This document shows, one piece after another, positions 50,843-60,464 of a DNA stretch of 64,000 nucleotides. The DNA comes from Chloroflexota bacterium (lineage in GTDB: Bacteria; Chloroflexota; Anaerolineae; Anaerolineales; VGOW01). Position numbers and translations under genes: made by a program. The notes beneath the pieces were generated by a model. That model did not search any database, had not been told where the DNA came from, and saw only the letters and a list, made by a program, of their open reading frames with translations. Location: positions 1 to 64,000 of the forward strand of contig JACRBQ010000117.1 of the NCBI GenBank assembly GCA_016213135.1. Reading direction: 5' to 3'. How positions within the stretch are numbered: position 1 is the stretch's first letter; each line of letters starts with the position of its first letter.

Positions 50843-51866
50843 CGATGGCTCCCGCCGGTCCGGCTTCAGAAATCTGATCGGCCAGTTCGGCGCGGATGGC
50901 CTCCACCATTTTCTCTTGCACGGCCACGCGGGCCACGTTGATGGCGCTGCGCACGGCGTAAGCATTGGAGCGCCCGTGCCCCACGATGACAATGCCATCC
51001 ACGCCCAGCAGCGGCGCGCCGCCGACTTCGGTGGGGTCCATCTTTTTGCGAATGGCGCCGAAGGCCGGGCGCACCAGCAGCCCGCCCAGTGTGGTGAGCG
51101 GGCTTTTGACGATGTTCTCGCGAATCATGTCGCTCATGAACGAGGCCACGCTCTCGCTGGTCTTGATGAAGATGTTGCCGGTGAAGCCGTCGGTGACCAC
51201 CACATCGGCTTCGCCCGCGTAAAACTCCTTGCTCTCCACGTTGCCGATGTAATTGAGTTTGCTCTTTCGCAGCAACGCCACCGACTCCTTGACCAGCGCA
51301 TTGCCTTTGGAATCTTCCTCGCCATTGGACAACGTGGCTACTTTGGGATTGCTCACCCCGAGCACTTTGTTGGCGTACACGCTGCCCATGATGGCAAACT
51401 GAAACAGATACTCGGGCTTGCAGTCGGCGTTGGCCCCGATGTCAAGCATCAACGCCCGCCCCTTGCGCGTAGGCAATGAAACAGTCAGCGCAGGACGCTT
51501 GACACCACGAATACGTTTGAAGATAAGCAGACCATTAGTCAGCGCGGCGCCAGTGTTACCCATAGTCACAAAGGCGTCGCCTTGGCCTTCTTTGACCCAA
51601 TGCATCCCCACAGCCATCGAGTTTTCCGCTTTTTGGCGCGAGGCAAACGCGGGCTTGTCGCCCATGGCGACGACGTCTTTGGCGTGCACGATGGTCACTT
51701 TGGCGTCGGGCGCGTCTTTCAGCTTCGCGTCGAGCAGAGGGCGCAAGCGCGCCTCGTCGCCGGTCATGATGATTTCGTCGCCGAATTCGCGCGCGGCCAT
51801 CACCGCGCCTTCAATTTCGGGGTCGGGGAATTTATCGCTTCCCATCGCGTCGAGAACAATTCGCAT
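50835..51866 (-). CDS. plsX: Phosphate acyltransferase PlsX
   Basis: 343 residues: MRIVLDAMGSDKFP, EIEGAVMAAREF, GDAFVTMGNTGA, ALMLDIGANADCKPEYL and VVTDGFTGNIFIKTSE. PlsX turns acyl-ACP to acyl phosphate for the first step of phospholipid synthesis. plsY is not seen; three plsC-like genes lie at 31772-33875. It is the first gene of a run with fabF and the NERD-like gene. Confidence 0.96.
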   Translation of the reverse strand: MRIVLDAMGSDKFPDPEIEGAVMAAREFGDEIIMTGDEARLRPLLDAKLKDAPDAKVTIVHAKDVVAMGDKPAFASRQKAENSMAVGMHWVKEGQGDAFVTMGNTGAALTNGLLIFKRIRGVKRPALTVSLPTRKGRALMLDIGANADCKPEYLFQFAIMGSVYANKVLGVSNPKVATLSNGEEDSKGNALVKESVALLRKSKLNYIGNVESKEFYAGEADVVVTDGFTGNIFIKTSESVASFMSDMIRENIVKSPLTTLGGLLVRPAFGAIRKKMDPTEVGGAPLLGVDGIVIVGHGRSNAYAVRSAINVARVAVQEKMVEAIRAELADQISEAGPAGAIDE

Positions 51867-51934
51867 TAAGTAACTCCTGAGAGTGAGTTCGGCAGGATTC
51901 TACAGGATAGGGAGTTTTCTGTCTATCAACATTT

Positions 51935-52025
51935 CACCGCAGAGGCGCAGAGTTCACGTAGAATTCGCTGAGATTCAAGGACAAATTCTCTGCGATCTCT
52001 GCGCCTTCTCCGCGTCTCTGCGGTG
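51935..52025. repeat. Dispersed inverted repeat (CACCGCAGAG type)
   Basis: CACCGCAGAG (51935-51944) and CTCTGCGGTG (52016-52025) close a hairpin with inner GCGCAGAG/CTCTGCG arms. It ends 2 bases before the stop of the subtilase gene. Confidence 0.75.
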
Positions 52026-52027
52026 GC

Positions 52028-54373
52028 TCACTTCCCCAATGCCATCTTCACCGCCGCGTAAGCATCCACGATGCCGTTTCCGATTGCATCGCGGCCGTTG
52101 TCGCCGAAGCAGCCGCCTGCCGTGCTGCCCGTGTACGGTGTGGCCGTGTCGCGCAGGATTTGTTCCGTGCGATCGATGTCGCCAATGAGCGCCGGGTTGG
52201 CCGACCACATGAGGGCCACCACGCCCACCACGTGCGGCCCGGCCATGGACGTGCCGCTCAACCGACCGTACGTGTTATTCGGCAGCGACGAAAACACGCC
52301 CACGCCGGGGGCGGCAATATCGGGTTTGTTGCGCCCGGAGCCGTCAACGGTCACCGGGCCGCGACTGCTGAAGCCGGCGATGTTGCCCGTGCTATCGATA
52401 GCGCCCACCGAGAAGGCGGAGTCGTACAGCGAGATGGGGTCGGCAATGGTGCTGCAGTTGGGGCCGTCGTTGCCTGCCGAGGCCACCACAAAAATTCCGG
52501 CGGCGCGCAGGGCGTCCACGGCGGGGCGCAGGGCGTCGGGGTCGCAGCCCTCGATGGGCGGGCAGCCCCACGAATCGTTGAGCACGTGCGCAGCGAGCGA
52601 GGGCTGGCCATCTTTGAACGGGTCGCCGCGTTGCGGAAAGGGCGCAAGCATGAATTGCATGCAATCCAAATACAGGGCCGGGTTGCCGAGGTTGCGGTTA
52701 AGGTTCACGCACGCCATCCACTGCGCGCCGGGAGCCACGCCGATGCCGCGCCCGCCGAGAATGGTTCCCAGCGTGTGCGTGCCGTGGCCGCCTTCGTCAT
52801 TGGGCGAGCGGGTGCCGTCCCACGGGTCGTACCAGTTGTAGTCGTCGCCGCCGGTGCGGCCTCGGTAGCCGTCGCTCAGGGCGGGGTGGCTGCCGTCCAC
52901 GCCGGAGTCGGACTGGCCGACGACGAAGCCCTGACCGGTGACTCCGAATTCGGTCCACACTCGGTCTGCGCCGATCATTTTGATGTTCCAGCCGGGGTTC
53001 TCCGGTGGGGCCGAGTCCGGGCCGGGGCTGACGGGAATGGGTTGGGGCAGGGGCCGCAGGTGCGGACTGTCGAGCACGCGGTCAACGTCGGGGTGTGCCG
53101 CAAGGTAGAGGCGCAGCAACGGGCCGCCATCCACTTCGATGGCGTTGACGAGGTAATAAGGCGTGTAACCTATTCGCAGCGTGTCGAGCGTGTGGCGCAG
53201 GTCGGCCTGTGTGGTGTTGGCGTGAGCGGTGAGGGTGGTGTAAACGGCCGTGAGCCGTTCGGTGCGGTCGGCGACTCTCGCGGCGGCGGAAACGTCGGCC
53301 TGATTTTTGAGGATGACAAACAGTTTTTCGCCGTAGAAGCCGGGACGGCCCAAAGTGAAGAAGAGGGCCACGGCCCCGATCCACGCCGCCACGGCGGCAC
53401 CCAGCAGCAGAGCGCGGGGCAGGGCAACGCGGCCCTGCACACGTCGGGCGACCCAGAGGCCGGCCCCGACCACGAATCCAATTGCGGCGACGATCAGCCC
53501 GGCTCGCGCGGCCCATGACATGATCTCATCCCCGCCGAGCAGGATGGTCAGTTCGGAGGGGTCGAAGAAGAGGAGCGGGCCGGCGGCGGCGAGTCCGATG
53601 AGCAACCCGGCGGCGAGCGGGGTTTGGGCTAGTGCCATGGCAGCGAAGGCAAACGGCGGGAGGATGGCGAGGAGGAACAGCTGGTTACCACCGAAGCCGA
53701 GTGTTGATCCTAGGAGGGCCAGTGTGACGCCGAAGCCGAGGCCGTTGAGGAGGAAGTTACCGGCGGTGGGCGACAGTAGCAGCGCGGCCAGCAGGCCGAG
53801 GGCCAGCGCGACGGCGAGGTTGAGCACGGTGTCGCCCGGCGAGCCGAGCGCGCCCAGCGCGATGAACGGGTAGAGAGCGATTGCACCGGCGACGAGGGCG
53901 GCGGCGATGGGCGCGGCGCGCACCGGGCGCGTAGCGGCGTTCAACTGAGCGCCCCCGCGGCTGAGTGTGAGCCGGGCGATGATGGCCAGCGTTGCGGCGA
54001 ATACGATTTGGAGGATCGCGCCGAGTTGGTTTTGATGCCACGAGAGGAAGTGAAGGAGGACGGCGGGGAAGGCCAACAGGGAGGCGATGAGCCACGTGCG
54101 GTAGATGGGGCGGAAGCGCGGGTCGCGCGAGGCAAAGGCCGGCAGGCCGAAGAGGGCTAGCGAGACGAAGCCCTGCACGACCGGGCTGAGTTTATCGACC
54201 CAGGCGAGGAAGTCGAGGCTGATTGAGGCTTGGGCGATTTGCCCGGCGTACCACGCGACCAAGTGGTAGCCGAGGAGGCCGCAGGGCAGGGTGAGACCGG
54301 CGGCCACAAAAACGAGCACGGCGGCGGCGGATCCTTTGCGGGATACCGGGGGCACGACGGGATCGATGGTCAT
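52028..54373 (-). CDS. Multi-pass membrane subtilisin-like protease
   Basis: 781 residues. The first 342 are membrane-spanning, with about nine or ten helices, followed by an I9-like propeptide segment (345-440) and a subtilase domain from about 465. The catalytic Asp489 (GQSDSGVDGSHP), His530 (GGHGTHTLGT), oxyanion Asn635 (SAGNDGPN) and Ser in GTSMAGPHVVG are all present. Such a long membrane part before a subtilase is unusual. The protease should lie outside the membrane. It sits 2 bases after a LON-domain protein gene. Confidence 0.9.
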   Translation of the reverse strand: MTIDPVVPPVSRKGSAAAVLVFVAAGLTLPCGLLGYHLVAWYAGQIAQASISLDFLAWVDKLSPVVQGFVSLALFGLPAFASRDPRFRPIYRTWLIASLLAFPAVLLHFLSWHQNQLGAILQIVFAATLAIIARLTLSRGGAQLNAATRPVRAAPIAAALVAGAIALYPFIALGALGSPGDTVLNLAVALALGLLAALLLSPTAGNFLLNGLGFGVTLALLGSTLGFGGNQLFLLAILPPFAFAAMALAQTPLAAGLLIGLAAAGPLLFFDPSELTILLGGDEIMSWAARAGLIVAAIGFVVGAGLWVARRVQGRVALPRALLLGAAVAAWIGAVALFFTLGRPGFYGEKLFVILKNQADVSAAARVADRTERLTAVYTTLTAHANTTQADLRHTLDTLRIGYTPYYLVNAIEVDGGPLLRLYLAAHPDVDRVLDSPHLRPLPQPIPVSPGPDSAPPENPGWNIKMIGADRVWTEFGVTGQGFVVGQSDSGVDGSHPALSDGYRGRTGGDDYNWYDPWDGTRSPNDEGGHGTHTLGTILGGRGIGVAPGAQWMACVNLNRNLGNPALYLDCMQFMLAPFPQRGDPFKDGQPSLAAHVLNDSWGCPPIEGCDPDALRPAVDALRAAGIFVVASAGNDGPNCSTIADPISLYDSAFSVGAIDSTGNIAGFSSRGPVTVDGSGRNKPDIAAPGVGVFSSLPNNTYGRLSGTSMAGPHVVGVVALMWSANPALIGDIDRTEQILRDTATPYTGSTAGGCFGDNGRDAIGNGIVDAYAAVKMALGK

Positions 54374-54375
54374 GC

Positions 54376-55050
54376 TCAGTTGTCGGAGAAAGGTTTGTTA
54401 TCGGATGGGACGCGGGCGATGATGGCGTTGAGCAGCGGGATTTCGCTGCGATAAATGGCGCGCTCCTCTTCGAGCAGTTCGATGGTGTCGGGCAGGGTGA
54501 GCAGTGTTTGCTTGGTGCGCGGGGGCGCTTGCAGCACAATGGCGGCGAGGTAGGCCAGGGCGAGCGGCTCTTCAGGCAGGCGCTGCACGTCGAACGGCGT
54601 CTCGGTGACTTTGGCCAGCATGGTCATATACCTCGACAGCCACGGGCGCAACCGGCGGGCGAGGTCGGCGCTGGCCACCGGGTTGGGGTCGGTAAAGGGA
54701 TAGTTTTCAACGATGGCTGAGAGGTACGGGCGGCGGTGATGGCGTAGTTCCAAAATGCGGAAGCGGTCTTGCCCGGCGGTCTCGATGTTGAAGCGCCCGG
54801 CAGACAGCCGTTCGACGCCGGTGATGCGGGCGCTGGTGCCCACGGTGTGGGGGGTGGCTTCGCCGCCGACCTCCGAGCCGGAGCTGATGAGCACCACGCC
54901 GAACGGGCGGTGGCCGCGCAGGCATTCGGTGATGAGACGTTTGTAGCGCTCCTCGAAGATGTGCAGCGGCAGCGGCATGCCGGGAAACAGCACGGTCTGC
55001 AACGGGAAGAGCGGCAGCTCATAGGGGGCTGATGATGCGGCAGGATTCAT
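54376..55050 (-). CDS. LON substrate-binding domain protein
   Basis: About 224 residues. The domain begins ELPLFPLQTVLFPGMPLPLHIFEERYKRL in spaced strands and continues with FGVVLISSGSEVGG and VGTSARI. This is the N-terminal domain of Lon without ATPase or protease parts; stand-alone forms are common and of unknown role. The ATG at 55050 or TTG at 55056 may be used. The start codon overlaps the -35 box of the divergent tRNA promoter. Confidence 0.9.
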   Translation of the reverse strand: MNPAASSAPYELPLFPLQTVLFPGMPLPLHIFEERYKRLITECLRGHRPFGVVLISSGSEVGGEATPHTVGTSARITGVERLSAGRFNIETAGQDRFRILELRHHRRPYLSAIVENYPFTDPNPVASADLARRLRPWLSRYMTMLAKVTETPFDVQRLPEEPLALAYLAAIVLQAPPRTKQTLLTLPDTIELLEEERAIYRSEIPLLNAIIARVPSDNKPFSDN

Positions 55051-55077
55051 TGACAAAGGAAATTGGTTGGGTATAAT
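55050..55077 (+). promoter_or_regulatory. Consensus promoter of tRNA-Leu
   Basis: TTGACA (55050-55055), 16-base spacer, TATAAT (55072-55077). This is the only full consensus sigma-70 promoter I found. Transcription should begin near 55084, 26 bases before the tRNA. Confidence 0.85.
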
Positions 55078-55109
55078 GACGCGCGATGCCCTGAAAATGC
55101 GGGATTAAC

Positions 55110-55191
55110 GCGGTCGTGCTGGAATTGGCAGACAGGCATGGTTGAGGGCCATGTGTCGCAAGACGTGAGGGTTCAAGTCCCTCCGACCGCA
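55110..55191 (+). tRNA. tRNA-Leu (anticodon GAG)
   Basis: An 82-base class II tRNA. The acceptor stem GCGGTCG (55110-55116) pairs with CGACCGC (55184-55190), A is the discriminator, and the anticodon arm CATGG-TTGAGGG-CCATG shows GAG. The variable arm TGTCGCAAGACG is long, and the T arm reads GAGGG-TTCAAGT-CCCTC. CCA is not encoded. Confidence 0.96.
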
Positions 55192-55202
55192 CTTGTAACG
55201 TC

Positions 55203-55237
55203 AAACTCCAAACTCCAAACTCCAAACCTTCAACTTC
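55203..55237. repeat. Heptamer array (AAACTCC type), 5 units
   Basis: Three AAACTCC, AAACCTT and CAACTTC begin 12 bases after the tRNA 3' end. The remaining stretch to 55317 shows no gene and no clear structure. Confidence 0.75.
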
Positions 55238-55317
55238 AAAGCCAAGTCTGCTGATTTCGCTGAAACGCCCTCAGCCGCTTCGCGTCAACCTACGTCAGCG
55301 CCTCGGCGCTTCTCTAC

Positions 55318-56100
55318 TCAGTGCAGGATTTGGCTGAGGAATTGACGCGTGCGTTCTTCGTGCGGATTCTGGAAGAAGTTGGCGGGCGACTCGCGCTCTA
55401 CGATCGCGCCGCGATCCATGAAAATTATTTCGTCGGCGGCGTTGCGGGCGAACCCCATTTCGTGACTCACGACCGCCATGGTCATCCCCTCTTTTGCCAG
55501 CTTCAACATCACGTCCAGCACTTCTTTGATCATCTCCGGGTCCAGCGCCGACGTCGGTTCGTCGAACAGCATGATTTTGGGATTCATTGCCAGCGCCCGG
55601 GCAATGGCCACGCGCTGCTGCTGGCCGCCGGAGAGCTGGCCGGGGTAGGCGTCGGCTTTTTCGGGGATGCCCACTCGTTCCAGTTGTTCGTGGGCGACCC
55701 GCCTGGCCTCCTGCTCGCCGCGTTTCCGGACAATTTTTTGAGCGAGGGTGATGTTGCCGATCGCGGTCAGGTGCGGGAAGAGGTTGAACTGCTGAAATAC
55801 CATGCCCACTTCGGCGCGGACGGCGTTGATGTCTTTGTTGTTGTGCGTCAGCTTGATGCCGTCCACCCAGATTTCGCCGCTGGTGGGAGTCTCGAGATGA
55901 TTGATGCAGCGCAGGACGGTGGATTTGCCCGATCCGCTGGGGCCGATGATCACCACGACTTTGCCCGCGCCGACCGTGAAGCTCACGCCGGCCACGGCCG
56001 GGATGCCGTGAAACTTTTTGACGAGGTCGCGAATGACGATCATCCCGACGGGCGGGGCCGCTTCGGGGGAGGGCGAGGAACTGTCGGGTTGCATAGTCAT
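55318..56100 (-). CDS. Polar amino acid ABC transporter ATP-binding protein
   Basis: 260 residues: Walker [15 protein letters not shown]-loop [12 protein letters not shown], signature LSGGQQQR, Walker [15 protein letters not shown] and switch His in VVSHEMGFA. The FQQFNLFPH and ALDPE patterns are typical of the GlnQ/HisP group. A short Pro/Ser-rich leader of about 20 residues precedes it. It powers the transporter made by the next two genes upstream. Confidence 0.94.
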   Translation of the reverse strand: MTMQPDSSSPSPEAAPPVGMIVIRDLVKKFHGIPAVAGVSFTVGAGKVVVIIGPSGSGKSTVLRCINHLETPTSGEIWVDGIKLTHNNKDINAVRAEVGMVFQQFNLFPHLTAIGNITLAQKIVRKRGEQEARRVAHEQLERVGIPEKADAYPGQLSGGQQQRVAIARALAMNPKIMLFDEPTSALDPEMIKEVLDVMLKLAKEGMTMAVVSHEMGFARNAADEIIFMDRGAIVERESPANFFQNPHEERTRQFLSQILH

Positions 56101-56114
56101 AGGTCAAGGCCTTT

Positions 56115-56148
56115 GTAGAGACGTTGCGCGCTTCGCGAACGTCTCTAC
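56115..56148. repeat. Dispersed palindrome GTAGAGACGTT, second copy
   Basis: The arms match the copy at 6370-6403, with GCGCGCTTCGCG in place of the other loop. It ends one base before the permease stop and lies in the gap between permease and ATPase genes. Confidence 0.8.
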
Positions 56149-56149
56149 T

Positions 56150-57016
56150 CTAGCGGCGGTGCGCCGATAGTCTTGTTTCGAGCGTCCGCACGCCCCGCGA
56201 AAGCAGGACGGTCATGGTGAGGTAGATAAAGGCCAGGATGCTGTATGACTGGAAGAACAGGAAAGTGCTGGCCGCGTACAGTTTGGTTAACTGGGTGATG
56301 TCCTCGACGCCGAGGACGGACACCAGCGAAGAATCCTTGAGCATGGCGACGAAATCGTTTCCGAGCGCGGGCAGGACGCGGCGAACCGCCTGTGGCAGGA
56401 TGACGTAACGCATAGCCTGCACATAGCTCATGCCCAGGGCCCGGGCGGCTTCCATCTGGCCTCTCTCGATGGACTGGATTCCGGCGCGGAAGATTTCGGA
56501 CTCGAAGGCGCCATACGCGACGGCCAGACCGATGATCACCCGCAGTTCGTTGGAGATGTTGCGGGTAGAGACTTTCGCCAGCGCGGCGCCAAGAGCGGTC
56601 TCAATACCCAACCGGCCACCCAAACCGTTGATGCCCGTCACGAGGAGCGGGACGGCCACGAAGGCAATGTACATCAACAGCACCAGGATTGGGACGCCGC
56701 GCACCACCTCCACGTAAAATGAGGCGATGTTCAGAATGACTCTGTTGCTGGAAACCCGCGCCAGGCCGACAAACAGGCCGATGATAACGGCCAGGAAGTA
56801 GGCCGACAACGTGACCCGGATGGTGACGCCGATCCCGGCGGCAATCGCGCCGAAGATAACCGACATCCGCTGGTTGGTGACGACCTGGAAGACGACCACC
56901 AGCCCGATCAGGATGGCGACGATTAACCACCAGGGCCAGTCGGCCATGCGTTCCAGCCCCGGCGCGATGCGCGACTGGCGTGATGGGTCGAGTGAGAGGC
57001 GTCGCTCTTCGGCCAT
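56150..57016 (-). CDS. Polar amino acid ABC transporter permease
   Basis: 288 residues with about six transmembrane helices. Family signs are GIGVTIRVTLSAYFLAVIIGL, YVEVVRGVPILVLLMYI and the ATPase-contacting EAA loop QMEAARALGMSYVQAMRYVILPQA. An N-terminal hydrophilic tail is present. It forms the channel with the ATPase downstream and lipoprotein upstream. Confidence 0.94.
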   Translation of the reverse strand: MAEERRLSLDPSRQSRIAPGLERMADWPWWLIVAILIGLVVVFQVVTNQRMSVIFGAIAAGIGVTIRVTLSAYFLAVIIGLFVGLARVSSNRVILNIASFYVEVVRGVPILVLLMYIAFVAVPLLVTGINGLGGRLGIETALGAALAKVSTRNISNELRVIIGLAVAYGAFESEIFRAGIQSIERGQMEAARALGMSYVQAMRYVILPQAVRRVLPALGNDFVAMLKDSSLVSVLGVEDITQLTKLYAASTFLFFQSYSILAFIYLTMTVLLSRGVRTLETRLSAHRR

Positions 57017-57060
57017 GGAGTGTCCTTGAGAGGGGCGGGCTAACGCGGCGGCCAGAACGA

Positions 57061-57090
57061 AGCCTGCCGAGGTATTTCTCTCGGCAGGCT
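57061..57090 (-). other. Intercistronic hairpin
   Basis: AGCCTGCCGAG and CTCGGCAGGCT form a perfect 11-bp stem with an 8-base loop between the binding protein and permease genes. No T-tract follows on the minus strand, so it likely stabilises the upstream mRNA and gives the binding protein in excess. Confidence 0.7.
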
Positions 57091-57107
57091 CTTGGGTGAC
57101 ATTCGAT

Positions 57108-57932
57108 CTATTTGTCGGTCAGGAACCACTTGGCGTAGATCGCGTCGAGGGTGCCGTCGGCCTTCATGGCGGCCAGGGCCTGATTGACTGGATCGAGCAG
57201 GTTGCTGCCCTTGGGGAAGACGAAGCCCAGTTCTTCGCTGGTCAGCGGTTCACCCACCAGTTTGAGCTTGTTGGGGTTGGCGCCGATGTAGCCTTCCCCG
57301 GCGACGTTGTCCATGACGGTGGTGTCAATATCGCCGTTGAGCAGGGCCTGCACGATCAGGCCGTATTGGTCAAAGGCCACCACGTTGTCTTCGCCAAACA
57401 ACTCGACCGCCAGATCGTAGTTGGTGGTGCCGGGCTGAGCGCCCGCCTTAAAGCCGGCAATGGCTTTCAACTCTTCGGCGTTCGCGAACCGGCTCTCGTC
57501 GGCGCGCACGAGCAACTGTTGCGACAGTTGGATGTACGGCGTGGAGAAGTCCACGTGCTGGGCGCGCTCGGCGGTGATGGTGATGCCGTCGGCGGCGATG
57601 TCAAACTCGGCCTGCCCGGTTCCGCCCATCACGGCCACAATCGAGTCCCAACTGGTTTGCTCAAAGGTGGGCTTGCAGTTCAGCCGCTTGCAAGCGTCCG
57701 CGAACAGGTCGTAATCGTAGCCCACGGCCTTGCCGGTCGCCTCGTCGATGAAGTTGAACGGGTTGTACGCGTTTTCCACCGCGATGCGGATTTCGCGGCC
57801 CCCCAGATCGGGCAGGCCGCCGGCCGGCGCCGCCGTTGCGGCCGGGGCAGCCGTGGTGGCGGCCCCGCCACAGGCCGCCAACAACAACGCGGCGGCAACG
57901 AACACTGTGATCATCCAATACGATTTTTTCAT
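57108..57932 (-). CDS. Polar amino acid ABC transporter substrate-binding lipoprotein
   Basis: 274 residues. The signal peptide ends LLAAC (lipobox), then a short Ala/Thr linker and a PBP2 fold: [56 protein letters not shown] and [12 protein letters not shown]. It binds a polar amino acid outside the membrane. An extended -10 TGCTATAAT (minus strand, 57959-57967) and an AAGGAGG site precede it. Confidence 0.94.
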   Translation of the reverse strand: MKKSYWMITVFVAAALLLAACGGAATTAAPAATAAPAGGLPDLGGREIRIAVENAYNPFNFIDEATGKAVGYDYDLFADACKRLNCKPTFEQTSWDSIVAVMGGTGQAEFDIAADGITITAERAQHVDFSTPYIQLSQQLLVRADESRFANAEELKAIAGFKAGAQPGTTNYDLAVELFGEDNVVAFDQYGLIVQALLNGDIDTTVMDNVAGEGYIGANPNKLKLVGEPLTSEELGFVFPKGSNLLDPVNQALAAMKADGTLDAIYAKWFLTDK

Positions 57933-57958
57933 TTTTCTCCTCCTTGAGATTTACGGCG

Positions 57959-57967
57959 ATTATAGCA
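57959..57967 (-). promoter_or_regulatory. Extended -10 promoter of ABC transporter operon
   Basis: TGCTATAAT on the minus strand, about 27 bases before the binding-protein ATG, leaving a leader with AAGGAGGAG. Confidence 0.65.
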
Positions 57968-57990
57968 CCATGAGCAAAACGCGCCTGGTG

Positions 57991-59487
57991 TTATCCAACC
58001 CAGTCAAACGTGCGCGTGACCGCTTTGAGCCAGCCCCGGTGCAACTGCTCGCGGCGGCGAGCGGGCATGGCCGGCCTCCACATTTTGTCCTTGCTCCAGT
58101 TGGCGCGTAGGTCGTCCAATTTGCTCCAGAAACCCACCGCCAGTCCGGCGGCATAGGCCGCGCCCAGCGAAGTAGTCTCGGCCACCGTGGGGCGGATGAC
58201 CGGCACGCCGAGAATGTCGGCCTGGAACTGCATCAGCGTATCGTTGTGCACCATGCCGCCGTCCACCTTCAGCGCCTTCAGTTTCACTCCGGAATCTTTA
58301 TTCATCGCGTCCAGCACCTCGCGGGTTTGGTAGGCCGTGGCCTCCAGCGCTGCGCGGGCAAGGTGGCCTTTGTTGATGTAGCGCGTGAGGCCGACGATGG
58401 CGCCCCGGGCATTGTTCTTCCAATAGGGCGCATACAATCCTGAAAACGCCGGGACGAAGTAGATGCCGCCGTTGTCGTCCACCGTTTTCGCCAGTGCCTC
58501 CACCTCCGCCGAACTCGCAATCAGCCCCAGGTTGTCGCGCAACCATTGCACCAGCGCCCCGGTGACGGCAATGGAGCCTTCGAGCGCGTACACGGCCTTG
58601 CCGTTGCCGATCTTGTACGCCAGCGTGGTGAGCAGCCCGTTCTTGCTTTGCACCGGCGCCGCGCCCGTGTTGAGCAGCATAAAGCAGCCCGTGCCGTAAG
58701 TGTTCTTCGCCTCGCCCGGCGCGAAGCACGTCTGCCCGAACAGCGCGGCCTGCTGGTCGCCGAGGTCGCCCGCCACCGGCACTCCGGCCAGCGCGCCCGT
58801 AGCCAAAGCATACACCTCGCTGGAGGCTTTGATGGCTGGCAGCATGGCGCGCGGCACGCTCATGGCTTTGAGAATATCGTCGTCCCAATCCAGCGTTTTG
58901 AGATTCATCAGCATGGTGCGGCTGGCATTGGTCACATCGGTGACGTGTATGCCTCCGACGGGGCCGCCGGTGAGATTCCAGATCAGCCACGAGTCGACGT
59001 TGCCGAAGAGCAGTTCGCCCTTTTTTGCGCGGGCGCGCGCGCCGGGCACATTGTCCAGTATCCATCGTATTTTGGGGCCGGAGAAATACGTCGCCAGTGG
59101 CAAGCCCGTTTTGCGCCGGAAGCGGTCCTGCCCGCCCGCGCGAGCGAGCCTGTTGCAGAAGTTGGCGGTGCGCGTGTCCTGCCACACAATGGCATTGTAC
59201 ACGGGTTGGCCAGTGACCCGATCCCACACCACGATGGTTTCGCGCTGGTTGGTGATGCCCACGGCGGCAAGGTCCGGGGCGGCGAGGCCGCCCTTGCTCA
59301 GCGCCCCGGCAATCACCTCTTGCGTGCGCGCCCAAATCTCCAGCGGGTCGTGTTCCACCCAGCCGGGCCGGGGGAAAATCTGCCGGTGTTCCTTTTGATC
59401 GAAAGCGACCACTTTCCCGGCGCGGTCAAAAATCATGCAACGGGTGCTGGTGGTTCCCTGATCAATGGCAGCGACAAAATTCGGCAT
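57991..59487 (-). CDS. glpK: Glycerol kinase
   Basis: 498 residues of a FGGY kinase that makes glycerol 3-phosphate: [55 protein letters not shown] and the late [23 protein letters not shown]. Length is usual for GlpK. No glycerol facilitator or dehydrogenase lies nearby. It follows the creatininase-family gene by 15 bases. Confidence 0.96.
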   Translation of the reverse strand: MPNFVAAIDQGTTSTRCMIFDRAGKVVAFDQKEHRQIFPRPGWVEHDPLEIWARTQEVIAGALSKGGLAAPDLAAVGITNQRETIVVWDRVTGQPVYNAIVWQDTRTANFCNRLARAGGQDRFRRKTGLPLATYFSGPKIRWILDNVPGARARAKKGELLFGNVDSWLIWNLTGGPVGGIHVTDVTNASRTMLMNLKTLDWDDDILKAMSVPRAMLPAIKASSEVYALATGALAGVPVAGDLGDQQAALFGQTCFAPGEAKNTYGTGCFMLLNTGAAPVQSKNGLLTTLAYKIGNGKAVYALEGSIAVTGALVQWLRDNLGLIASSAEVEALAKTVDDNGGIYFVPAFSGLYAPYWKNNARGAIVGLTRYINKGHLARAALEATAYQTREVLDAMNKDSGVKLKALKVDGGMVHNDTLMQFQADILGVPVIRPTVAETTSLGAAYAAGLAVGFWSKLDDLRANWSKDKMWRPAMPARRREQLHRGWLKAVTRTFDWVG

Positions 59488-59502
59488 CGGCTCTCCTGGC
59501 GA

Positions 59503-60315
59503 TCAATGGTGATCGACCCTGGGCTTGATCTCAATCGTCTGAAACTCGCGCACCAGTTCCACAAACCGTTCCACGGTCACGTCGAACATGCGCTTGCCGA
59601 ACTCGGCGGTGGCGGCCCCGGCGTCGCCGCAAATGCCCTCTTTCGAGAAGCGGCTCCACCAATCCTGCCAGGCGTAAGCGCTCGGCTCCGGGTAATCCCA
59701 GTTGAAATACTTGAGCTTGCGCTGGCCGATGTCGCGGTAGGCTTTGTCCATTTGTACCCGGTCCGGGTGCAAGTGCAGCATCATCGAGGTTTCGTATTCG
59801 CAGGCGTGGCCCACACTGCCGGGGCCGCCCTTGCGCTCGGCGTTGAGCACGTCGGCCACCAGCGAGGGGTCTACGGCGGCGTTGACGGTGGTGCTGGCGC
59901 ACACCACGCCCGTAGCCAGCACGCACTTGCGCGCCGCCAGATCGCAAATGGAATGGTTGGAGCCGTGGCCGTTGACGATGAGGATGTGGGTGAAACCGTG
60001 CCGCGCCACCGAGATGGCAACTTGCGACAGATAGGCCAGGGTGGTTTCAATGTCCACGGCAATCACGCCGGGGAAGTCCATATGATGCTCGTCCAGCCCA
60101 AAGGGGATGGTGGGCAGCACTAGCAAGTCGCCGGCGGCGCGTCCGCCGCAGGCGGCTAGCACGCCTTCCAAAATGTCATTGTCGGTGGAGAGCGGCGTGT
60201 GCGGGCCGTGGTCTTCCACCGCGCCGATGGGCACGGCCACCACCGGCTGGGGCTTGCGGGCAATAGACGCTTTCATTTCGGGCCAGGTCATGCGGTCGTA
60301 TCGCCATTGAATCAT
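59503..60315 (-). CDS. Creatininase family amidohydrolase
   Basis: 270 residues. Metal ligands are seen in VPIGAVEDHGPHTPLSTDND, the HILIVNGHGSNHS loop and HACEYETSMML. Members include creatinine amidohydrolase and mycofactocin peptidase; substrate is not evident here. I use the ATG at 60315, since the upstream reading covers a palindromic repeat. It is likely co-transcribed with glpK. Confidence 0.9.
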   Translation of the reverse strand: MIQWRYDRMTWPEMKASIARKPQPVVAVPIGAVEDHGPHTPLSTDNDILEGVLAACGGRAAGDLLVLPTIPFGLDEHHMDFPGVIAVDIETTLAYLSQVAISVARHGFTHILIVNGHGSNHSICDLAARKCVLATGVVCASTTVNAAVDPSLVADVLNAERKGGPGSVGHACEYETSMMLHLHPDRVQMDKAYRDIGQRKLKYFNWDYPEPSAYAWQDWWSRFSKEGICGDAGAATAEFGKRMFDVTVERFVELVREFQTIEIKPRVDHH

Positions 60316-60346
60316 AGGTGTCCTCGGTTCGTATCTTCTCAAAATT

Positions 60347-60399
60347 GTGGGGGCGAACCTGTGTGTTCGCCCAGGGCAGACACACAGGTCTGCCCCCAC
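60347..60399. repeat. Double palindrome (GGGCGAA and GGGCAGA types)
   Basis: Outer arms GTGGGGGC (60347-60354) and GCCCCCAC (60392-60399), plus ACCTGTGTG and CACACAGGT. The same bases can instead fold as two separate hairpins, GGGCGAA/TTCGCCC and GGGCAGA/TCTGCCC. It lies in the 149-base gap upstream of the creatininase gene. Confidence 0.8.
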
Positions 60400-60464
60400 C
60401 CCAATTTATTGAGATGATGCCTCGGTTCGGGTGAATACTTGAGGCGTGAGTCGCGATCCGTTAA

